Source: Caprimulgus europaeus
Taxonomy: Eukaryota > Chordata > Aves > Caprimulgiformes > Caprimulgidae
Assembly (NCBI GenBank): GCA_907165065.1
Contig: OU015527.1
Location: 25,061,686 to 25,125,685, forward strand
DNA length: 64,000 nucleotides
Direction of reading: 5' to 3'
In this document: piece by piece, positions 53,801-64,000 of the stretch
How positions within the stretch are numbered: the stretch's first letter is position 1
How the letters are laid out: every line of letters begins with the position of its first letter
Notes under the pieces: model-generated
What the model was told of the DNA's origin: nothing
What the model saw: only the letters and a program-made list of their open reading frames with translations
Databases searched by the model: none
Position numbers and translations under genes: made by a program

Positions 53801-54943
53801 CTACCTTTAACTTTTGTTGTTGTTGTTTTATTTTGGCTTTAATAACTGCTTAATGTTTTGTTTAGGTACTTTACAGCCCTGCTGTAACACTGTAAAGTCT
53901 CAAGTGTGCACAATGATGAAATGCCTCAGGGAGCTAGTTTGCAGCACATGAGGTAACAACAGCTTTGTAATTTAATTCCCAGTGCATTTAGCCCAGCTGA
54001 GAATTAGAAATAAAATCAAACTAAGTTTCAGAGAGCAAGTTTCATCAGGTAGTGAGGGAAAGAAAAGAAAAAAAACTTTTTGTCTTTTTTAATCAGAGAC
54101 AGTGAAGCTCACTGCAGAGAAGGAATGCATTAGCTTCAAGCATCAGAGAGGTGGGTGACAACTTGCAGTGAAGGACTATACTAGAATTTGCACTTGTGGC
54201 TACATTTATAGCATCAGCTGCCAAAGACTGATGAGTGTGCTTTACAAGGAAAGCAAACAAGGGACAAGCCATAGAGGAACAGTAACTGCAATGCATCCAA
54301 CTGCACTTACATAATTGCAGAAGACATTCTGACTACCTTTTCTGATTGATTTCATATCCTGTCCTTTCAGGTTGCCATCTTACTTCCAACTTGTGAAAAA
54401 ACGTTTCTTAGATAAATCAGGGAACAGAGCTGGACAGTTAGAGTATGAAATTATCAAAGAGCAAGCATTCCGCAGTTCTTAAACACCTGCAATACAGCAG
54501 CAAGTGACACCTTCTAGATTTCTTTTTCTCCTTATTTATTAAGCTTGTAACAACATGTTGCTCCTTCATTCATGCTATGAACTGCATCTCAACAACACCA
54601 GAAGTACCCCATACTTTCGTTTATACTAGCCTGGGCTCTGCCAAGACTGGCCTGTCAAGTCAATGGCTTTGAAATGAATTAGATCGAACAAGCAATTACA
54701 GCTAGTCATGGCCCTCTTCTGACAATCAGACAAGACAGACACCTTTTCCTACTCTCATTTAACTTTCTGCCTGTTAACAATGTAAAAGGATTGATTCATA
54801 AAGAACTAAGAGTGCATCTGCTTTTTGACTTAGCATCTGCTTTGTACATATTGATGAGACAAGGAAAAAACTGGAAATGGATGAAAGAAGAACCTGCTGC
54901 CACAAAGAAAAAGGTTGTTGACTCCATCAATTATCTCCCTTAT
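50886..54943. other. EFNA5 intron 1 interior, no gene seen
   Basis: Unassigned sequence between the solo LTR and the CR1 copy. The 53426-53842 stretch is GC-richer and open for 138 codons on the plus strand, but the predicted product is Pro/Ser/Cys-rich with no recognisable domain. Confidence 0.7.
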
Positions 54944-55343
54944 GAGGAAAGGCTGAGGGAGCTGGGTCTCATTAGCTTGGAGAAGAGGAGACTGAGGGGT
55001 GACCTCATTAATGTTTATAAATATGTAAAGGGCGAATGTCAGGAGGATGGAGCCAGACTCTTCACAGTGATGTCCAATGATAGGACAAGGGGCAATGGGT
55101 GTAAGCTGGAACACAGGAGGTTCCGCTTAAAATTCAGAAGAAACTTCTTTTCTGTGAGGGTGACAGAGCACTGGAACAGGCTGCCCAGGGAGGTTGTGGA
55201 GTCTCCTTCTCTGGAGACATTCAAGACCCGCCTGGACGCCTTCCTGTGTGATCTCATTTAGGTGTTCCTTCTCCGGCAGGGGGATTGGACTAGATGATCT
55301 TCCTAGGTCCCTTCCAATCCCTAACATTCTGTGATTCTGTGAT
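54944..55343 (+). mobile_element. CR1 LINE, 3' end with open ORF2 C-terminus
   Basis: Best preserved CR1 copy here, about 400 bp, plus orientation. It starts at GAGGAAAGGCTGAGGGAGCT. The frame at 54791-55261 stays open through the whole C-terminal part of ORF2: [73 protein letters not shown], stop. The first roughly 50 codons of that frame are flanking intron DNA, not CR1. The 3' UTR has the GGGATTGGACTAGATGATCT and TCCCTTCCAATCCCTAACAT boxes and two terminal ATTCTGTG units. It lacks the reverse-transcriptase core and endonuclease, so it cannot move by itself. Confidence 0.95.
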
Positions 55344-58300
55344 CATTTTTTGCTATCTTCTACTGTTGCCAGCTGACTATTTCTGCTCATAAGAGATCAT
55401 GAACTACCCATAAGTTCAAAACAGATGCACACAAATAGATTTGGTAACACCATATAGACCTGTTCTATGAATAATGAGGTCTAGCTGCAGCCTACCGCAC
55501 AGAAAGCATATCAGCATAACTAATTTTTTTAAAAAGCTGAATGAGTAACACATAATTCATCAAAGGAAAAATATAAGAAGTAACATCTACTCTTGATATA
55601 ACTTTGCATTTTTAATAAATTGTTTGCTGGGAAAAGTAGTACTTACAAGTTACTCTGAATCATATTTTTATAACTAACTCTAATAACTTCAAATAAAAAA
55701 CTGAGACCATCTTGCCCAGATAATCTCTATTACCAGCTAAATTTAAATTCTTCTGAAAGAGCTTACTCAGTGATGTGAAACAGTCCAGCAAAAGCAGCAG
55801 CTCCATCCAAATATCTTCAGTCTTTAACTTCCAATTATCTAGACCCTTCACAGCTCTTTCTAAACTCAGACAAGGTCTTTACTCAAAATGAGAATGATAA
55901 GCAACACTATTTCCTTCTGACCAATTCACAGGCTATGCACACCGGACACCAGTTTATCCTCAGTCAAGGATGTTGTCCTTTTATGTACCCACAGACAGTA
56001 TTTCCCTCTGACTAGCCATTCAAGCTGTTCAGTATAATTGAGCAACTACTGTCATCTCTGAATTACCTAAGGGAAGAGGCAAGCAAATACTACGTGTAGT
56101 AGAAAAGCCTGGGTAATGTACCGTAGGATATTTTACTTCAGTACATCCACTTGGGTTCATAAAGTCCCACTAGGTATGTATTAGCTTGGCTTTGTCAGCC
56201 CTACACTGGCTCCAGAGGCACTCAGAAGACATTTTATCAATCTCTGAGGTCTTAGACACATTAGATAGACCTGAGTGTCTTTATGCTAGCTTTCTGAGCT
56301 AGAAATACTGTCCCCTTGGTAGCTCATGCTTGGAAGTACTGCCTAGCCCCTTTCCCTTTCCACTCCAGAAGGAAACCCACAGTTCAGTAGGGTGATAATG
56401 GTACAGAGTAGCACAGGTTCTGACAAGCCTCCCTACCCTGCAGCCCAGCACAGCTCTCCTGCTGCCATGCACAGCTCACTGGGTAACTGCCTTGACTGTG
56501 ATCCACGTTTCAACGTTTCAACAATGGGAGCGCAGCTTCCCCCATTTACCTGTGCACCAGTTAGAGCCTCCCAGAAAGGAGGGGACATCCTAAGACCACA
56601 CTAGCTACTTGTTGCTCAATTAGGTGGCTATGCCTACATCCAGGCAATCTGCATTAAGCCTTCAGTCATCATGCCATTGTATGAGCTCCCACTTTAGCTG
56701 AAAAGTGTAGTACCACTGAAAAGGGTAGTCAGTGAGATGGAATTGAGGCTGCCTTCTTATGCAGCAGACCACAGGAACAATTTAAAGCACAATAGACATT
56801 AAACAAATATAGCAATAAGCTGATTAACAGATTTAATCAGGATGATTTGTTAAAAAGTCAATTATCTAACACATGCAATAGCTTTAGATAACCATCTGTA
56901 ACTTATGCAGTGGCTCCTGCAATATTGTAGACTCAAAGAAAGGAACTGAGTTCTGAATTCCTCACCAAATACTTTTAGAGGTTTGCAAAAAGGCTTGCAG
57001 GAAGAAGGAACTTCCTGTTTCAGACTATGCAAGTTCCAGTGTGTCCTGGAGGTACATACTGGAACCTCTTGATCAATTATTTCCTGCAACTTTTCAAATG
57101 TTCTTTTTTTTTCAGGTTTGCTCTGATATGCCTTGGGTATATCAGATGATCAATGAAACTACAATAATTGTACTTTAGGCTGAAGATCTTAACTAAATGC
57201 AGTTATTTTGCAGACTGACACAAGCATTTTAGATACACTTAAGTTTTTGGCTGAAACATCAAGGTTTGTTTTGAAGAATGCAGCAAATAAAACATCTGCT
57301 TCACTGCTGAGTTGGTGTTAGTACTGTAAATTCAATCGCAAACTTTGTTCCAAGCAAGCCATCCACAATGCTGTATAAGAGACAACAATTTAATATAGAA
57401 GGTCTGAACTTGTTTCCACTACTGTCACTGGGAATTCTACAACTATCTTACATAAGATTCCACAAAACCTCTGCTTTCTAGTTGCACATTAAAAACAACA
57501 AAAAACCCACCAAAATCACCACCTAGGTGGCTAGAATTTTACTTGTGTTTTTCTATGAATCTCATGTGTGCTTTTAAAGATGTCTTTTCTTGCCTGTTTC
57601 AAGTAGCCTCTGGTCACTGTACAAAATGGAAAAACTCTTCCAAGGCAGCTTGAAGAAAAAGAAAACAGAAACCCAGCATAACCCAATAAGTTCATTCAAA
57701 ACAGCTGGACATTGACCCTGTGCCTACAAAAATGTAGGGTTTTTTAAGAAATACAAGGAAGTATCCACACTGAATTGTTTCCCTTAAGGAGAGATGCTTT
57801 TTCTGTATCTTTGAGACTTGTTGTTGCTTTTAACTCTATGAACCTTCTCTGAACAATCCCAAAAGCTTCTTTCTAGCCAAATTTTAAGAAGTGGATTGAA
57901 CACCTCTTAAATCACTATGTAGCAAGGAAATAAATTAAGCTATAAATATGTTTCCTAAAAAAGCATTCAGAAATAAAATCACTGTGGCTTAACACTCCAG
58001 ACAGTGTAAGAATGTAATACTGATATAAAAATGTAATTCTAACCAGTAGAATTACTGGATCTCAAGTATATGGTTGAGAAAACTCGAGCCAGAACTGATA
58101 TATGAATTATATAGCTGGATATGTTTCCCCGCATAACAGCTGAATATATAGTTATAAATAAATCCACAAACATCCCCACATCCCATTTTCTCTCTCCTTT
58201 TGAGGAAGGGGAAGGGAAGCAACATGGAGAGGAGAGGGAGTGAGACACTTTCATCTGAAAATGCTGTACATGACTCATGATCTGTTTAAAAGCTATAAGA

Positions 58301-61300
58301 ATGCAGTTATTCAGCTATATATTTGGGAATGAAGTGTTTAGCTGGCAAAGCTCCTCTAAGCACAGCAGTAATTTTCTTACGCAGGGTCCACTTTCAGTAA
58401 GGTTGGAAGCAGGAGGGGGTTTAAATGTGAAGGGAAGTTACTCAAAGCAATACATAAAATTTAAAGGGCACTGAAGAACTTAAAATATGAAAAGCTTTTA
58501 AGATACAGTAAAAGCAATTACTTGCTGATACAGAATCAGTAGGAAGCTTATTACACACAATTTCACTGAGAGACAAATAAGAGGCACTCTTGCACTGGAG
58601 CAAGTTACCAAGAAATATTTTGGCCCTGGCTTCACCCCTAAAATGGCATAGTTTTTTATTCCCTGTCTGGCACACAATTCCACTTCTTGACTGAGGTATT
58701 AGAGCAATCCAGTATAACTGGATTCTAAGTACGACTCAAGCTTCTACTACACTCCCACCTCTCCTGTATTTGGAAAGAAGGTTGCTGTAGGTTGCATCTC
58801 CTCAACCAAATTGAAACAAACTTCAGCTGAAATAAATTTCCTCAATTTCTCATGTACTACTTGCTTCAGCAGAACCTGGGATTAAATCAAATACTGTATG
58901 TGGCAGGTAATTCTCTCACACACAAAAGAAGGAATGTAAACCAAAGAGATAAACATCTGGAGACCAGATTACTCTTTCTTATTCCAAGCTCTTTTGTTTA
59001 AGGGGGATAAGCTGGTATTTCAAGGCAGCCTGTGCACCCCATCCATAAGGAAAGTAAAACTCTCTTCTTTTGTCCTTGGTGTCAGTGTATGGAGCTGTGG
59101 GCAAAATAGCACCAAAACGTTTGTGCCTGTGACCCAAACATAACCAACCCATGTTTTCTTCAGTTACTATTTTATAATACACATTTTTGCTTTCCAGCAG
59201 GCTGGTATTTTCACAGGACAAACAGGTGACTATATGTGTCCCCTAAACCCAGGAAAATTGCTGAGCCTGTTGCTTTTAAAAATACAGCTCTTTTTTCTAC
59301 TGATTGCATTGCTTCTACAGGTTAGCATAGCCTTTCCTTGGCTTCAGAATCACACAGAAAAGAACCAGCACTTCCCTCTATCCCTTTCTCTATTCTCTTG
59401 AAAATTTTTCCAGCTTCTTTCTCCTCTTTAAAAAGAGTGAAAAAGACAATATATTTAAGATTCTCTTAAGATAGCTATTAAAACTGAAAACAAAACCTCT
59501 TTTTGCAAACATGGCTTAAAACGCTGGCCAAGCCAGACTGTTAACTATCCTGTCATAGTTACTATAGGAAGAATTCAGACCACTCCAGGTGAAAGCATAT
59601 GAAGCAGATAATCAAAATACTCATTAGACTTTACTCCTAAGTAAATTCATCACAGGTTGTAGAAAAAATTCACTGAACACTTAATCATGTAGAATTCCCA
59701 TCAATTTCTATTCCTAGTTTTCTAAGGGGATTTCCACTTAACGAAATGAGTTTGTCCAAACGCATCAGCCTCATGGCTTGGGGACAGCAAAGAATGTAGA
59801 GAAAAACCAGACCAAGGTCATGCAAAACAGTCCTCCCAGATTCCTCGGGTGGGAATGCATAGGCATGCTTCTCACACCCCTTGCCTCCTCCACCATCCGC
59901 TGGAGTAAGTCACACAGATCACATCGTGTATCTTGTGACTATAATAACACTTATGAAACTGTAACTGGGGCCCAGGAAAAGACGAAGTTTAGAGTGAGTG
60001 AATGAGCAACCATATGTATATGCATACATGCTATGGTAGAAAATCGCAGGTCCGACTCTCTGTTGTTGTTAGAGGGTTCATACGTATCTTGTCACGAGCT
60101 GTGTACACGCCTAAGCACAGCCAAAGTAAAACTCAACATCTCACTTGGATCTGTTAATTTAAATATGGAAAGCCAAGATGTGCACATGATGATCTTTATT
60201 TCTGAATATTTCTTAGTGGGGATTACTCCTTTTCTATGTTAGTCTGGATATATTGTGCTTACACCCACACACACAGAGCATATTAATCCAGCCCTTCCTT
60301 GACAATCACCTGCACAATCGTGAAGCCAGTAAAAATTATAATTTGCATGGACGTTAAAAGAGAATGTTCCAGCAGATGCAACAGTACAGCACAAGTCATA
60401 GAGAATCAGCAGGAAAAGAAATAAATGCTTATTTTACAGCAACAGTTTTTTTCCAGACTGCACATACTAGAGTAGAAAAGCACATATTACTAAAGAACTG
60501 ATGCTAGAAAAAGTATGGCAACTGTTACTTAAGTTCTCTTTTTATATTTAGCATCTACTTCTCATTTTCTTTTGCATGTATTTTGTAAGAAACAGGGCTG
60601 CTAGGTTGTTGATAAGGGATTATTTGCCTTGCCTTGCTTCTTTAATGAGACGGATGTGTTTCAATAATTCTGGTTTGGTCTCTGCAGAATTCCAGTTGTG
60701 TTTGGCTTGAAACAGAAAATGAATATGCATGTCAGGTGCACAGCTAGTATAGATTAGATGGAACAAATATATCTACATAAAATCTGTCTAAATTATTTTT
60801 AAAGGACTATTAAAACACAGATGCTTATTTATTTATTTAAGTACAAGAACTCTTGAAAGTGTTTTTTCTCCCAAAGCCTGAAAGTTGAAAACCAGTTTAT
60901 CACCAAATGAAATAGAATTGTAAAACAGATTTAAACAGGCAAGACCCATATCATCAAAAAAAAGAAAATTTCCTTTTAAACAATCTTCCTTAGGCAGAGA
61001 AAACATTTGCTTTTATGACAATATTTTTAGCATGTAATTTCAAGAAAAGGAGGAGGGAGAAAATGTTTATGAGAAAACAAGCTAATGACTATTATTATGA
61101 GAGCAGAAGAAAATTAATTTTATAGTTTCTCAGTTGTCAAAAAACTACTTCATAGAATATCATCTCGTGCTAGAAGTGATCCTTTCACAGACATTCCTGA
61201 ACCATAACTGTGCCAATCAACATTATTTAGAGGAGTGGGCTCTCATTCCCGAGGTGTTTTTGAAATACTCCAGTAGTCAGCCATCACACTCCTACAATAA

Positions 61301-64000
61301 AAGGAGTTCCCTGGGGTCCTACAGTAAATCTTCTCCTTCTCCCTTTTACACACACATGTATTTTGTTTTTAGGAACTGACTTTGAATTAGTAGTTCTGAC
61401 AGATCTAAGAACTGAAATTATATGTGAAAATCCAAATGACTGAAGTTTAACCATTTGTACTCCAACAAAAAAAGAACACAGCTGTAATGTGCTTTAGTCT
61501 TTTAGTGAAAATGGACCTAAAAGGAATTGTTGAAATATAACTGAATGCTAGTGTGCATAACACTATATAGTATTGGCTCTAGGCAGCCACTGGACAAACA
61601 CTTTTTAAAATATGAAGATAATATCCTCACAATACGATGTCTGCTAATCTCCAGCTGACAGTGGAAGGAAGTGAAAATAAGCAAGTAAGATAAGGATGGT
61701 TTTGCCGTCTCCTCTGTTTTCCTTTTCTTTCTTGTTCTCATCTGTTTTGGAAAGCTCTGCTCCTTTTGCAGTTTTTCCATCTTGGACAGTTATGGGAGAA
61801 CCTCCTAGTGAAGGAAGTCTGAAGAAGCAGCACAACAAAATGGCACCTCCGTCAGTGAAGCTCTCCAGTCAGTAGGTAAGGCAACTTGAAAGGCAAGGAA
61901 GGAGTTTTTCCAGTCAAGAAATCTCCTATCATCAGCCTTTCTTTCAACTTGCCTTTCCAGCACTCTATGGTCCTCTCTCATGCTTGAGGGGAAGACTCAA
62001 ACTGTATTTTTGACAAATTTTATTTTGAAATAGTGAAGAGAAGAAGGAAACACCTGGTAAGCTGTCACCCATTTTTACTTGGTGTTGGTTTGGCACAAAC
62101 CTTTTACCCTAGTCAGTCCAAATGACAGCAATGCACAGTCCAGAGACTGGCATAAAAACATGAGGAATATGCTGCTTCACTGCCATCTTCATGAATATTC
62201 TTGCTATTGTATTTAGGAAGTTGACTGTGTTAAATGTGTGTTGCTTTGGTGTACACCTACTTATACTTAGAGACTTTTACACTTTTTTTTCCTCTTTGCT
62301 CAGTCTCACCAGACAAAATGGCACTCAACCATGTGGCCATTGCTCAGATTTTTGAGATGATCTCACAATTTTGAACTGCTTTAGTGACTGGAGACAGCAA
62401 TCCTTCCATGCTTTCAGAGCAAGTATTTGCTTGTTTTGATAAAGTGAAGAGACATTGTGACTATTCCCTATGTTTCTACAGGACTTCTGAATACATAAAT
62501 GTTGGTGCTTAGTGGACAGTGAAATCCATGCCTAAGGGTTGTTTCCATAAAGAACTTGATTCTGGTACAATGCAGAAGTTGCAGAAAAAGTTGCAGTCAT
62601 CTGGAAGGGGAAAGCTGCAGACCACCACTGTCAGCCTGATCTTGCCACGATTTTTCCATCCTTACTAATATGTCTTTCAGCACAAGCCAGAATGTACAAA
62701 AGAGTTACAGAAGGCCACTGTAGAAGAAAGCCACAGAAAGTTCTCTGCTAGTGAACACCATTATAATATTTAAACTATTTCTGTACAATAAACAATTTTG
62801 TCAGTACAGTTTAGCCTCTAAAAGAAGTTTGACTATGCAAAAGACAATAGAAACAAATTTCAAGAAAATAAATATATATATTTAAATTGTACCTTCCCAG
62901 CTAAAGATATGTCATAAGTAGCCTTTGCTTATTCAGTGATTCCAAATGCTTTTCCAATGTAAGAATGTTCTCTGGTGATGAAACATGAAGAAGTTATTAT
63001 TTCCTCAAATTAGAAAGACATTACCAATTGTTAATGTGAATGTTGTTACAGTAGGGCAATTGTAACAGTATTCCATGAAGAGTAATAGGAAATAATTATT
63101 CTTACTCTCAAGTGATAGATCTAAGAGAATGAGGTTCCCAGTCTTAAATTCATTAGACAGGCAGCTCTCATTTCCTAGTCCAAGGAAGAATCACTCTTCT
63201 TTAAGGGAAAGGTATCTCCTATTCCTCATTAATGAAGTGTGCGTGCACATTCACTTCTGCTTGATAATACCAAGCAGTGAGCTAATGACATTTTCAGGAT
63301 ATCCATCTATCTCCACGTGCAGGTGCAATATCCTCTTCACAAGCACTATTCACCTCTTGCAGGTGCCTCTAAATGCAAAGCTCACCCAGAACCAAGGAAC
63401 ACTCATGCTCATTTAGCACAAGAGATTCCTCATGTATATGCAAGTACTCTCTAATTGATGGTTCTCTGACCCAGTCTCACATAGCACAATCACCACCTAA
63501 GATCTGTAATACAAAGAAGTTGGCCCATAGTAACTTGCATGCCAATGTTTGGCTGCAAATGATCTTTACAATCTAAATCTTCCAAGAAAGCAAGAGTATC
63601 ATAGTCCTTCCAGTGGGTTATTAAACCATGATAAATTACCTGGGCAGGGGGAGGGCGGAGCAGGATAAGGAAATCTTATTTGTGATTTTGAACAGCAAAG
63701 AAAGCCTAAGCGCATTTTTGGTGCAAAGCAAAAAAACAGAATGTAAAAAAAACCCCTGAAATCAGGCATAATAGCAGTACCAATATCTAAATGTCCTTGG
63801 AAGCCTGCGTTCTTTGCCAACTTTTAGATGCTATCACTCCACGCTCTCCGTATTAAACATAGAGGTACTGATTGGCTGTAATAATTAGGAAAGCTTGCCA
63901 AAGAGATGTTAGCACAAGGAATGTGTCAGGTGATAGAACAGTGCCCCCAAGGACTCTGAGACCTGTCAACCCCTGTAACTATATCCTCCTGGCCTGTCAC
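55344..64000. other. EFNA5 intron 1 interior, no gene seen
   Basis: No recognisable repeat family, exon or RNA gene to the right end of the window. The overlapping Lys/Glu-rich minus frames near 61517-61838 and an AATAAA near 62787 were inspected and could not be tied to a gene. Confidence 0.7.

Noticed and set aside
61517-61838. Lys/Glu-rich minus-strand ORFs that looked like a chromatin-protein retrocopy
   Set aside because: The charged stretch is short, two frames overlap, no HMG or other family motif could be matched, and there is no poly-A tail on the matching strand.
62290-62800. Possible 3' exon with an AATAAA near 62787
   Set aside because: No splice acceptor, reading frame or repeat family could be tied to it. 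AATAAA is frequent in AT-rich intron.

Overview
This window is vertebrate nuclear DNA, and the sequence points to a bird. It is AT-rich and almost entirely intronic. Its recognisable repeats are CR1 LINE 3' ends carrying the typical tandem 8-mer tail (ATTCTGTG / CATAGAAT type) and LTRs of the avian ERV type that begin TGTCCTGGTTT. No bacterial-style gene organisation, CRISPR array, rRNA or tRNA was seen.

Only one protein-coding gene can be supported: ephrin-A5 (EFNA5), on the minus strand. Three internal exons are present with consensus splice sites and matching phases: exon 2 (31438-31730, 293 bp, most of the receptor-binding domain), exon 3 (2510-2575, 66 bp, end of the ephrin fold) and exon 4 (2047-2127, 81 bp, juxtamembrane linker and a known cassette exon). 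Exon 1 (signal peptide and domain start) must lie to the right of 64000. Exon 5 (GPI-anchor signal and 3' UTR) must lie to the left of position 1. About 32 kb of intron 1, all 28.9 kb of intron 2, all 382 bp of intron 3 and 2 kb of intron 4 are therefore in view.

The rest is intron with repeats. There are CR1 3' ends at 3287-3658 (+), 10282-10346 (+), 24828-25030 (-), 28277-28356 (-) and 54944-55343 (+). A heavily decayed older CR1/L3-like fragment lies near 27481-27896. A 3'-truncated LTR lies at 18604-19098. A second LTR (49569-50885) is interrupted by another LTR-like element (49618-50340). Simple repeats and A- or T-runs are scattered throughout.

Nearly all open reading frames of 60-175 codons here are chance ORFs or repeat remnants; the two useful ones overlap EFNA5 exons 2 and 3. 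I found no evidence of an undescribed multi-gene system. The points most worth a second look are two proline replacements in ephrin-A5, the cassette exon 4, the nested LTR, a pair of nearly identical G-run motifs, two perfect hairpins and a few candidate conserved non-coding blocks.
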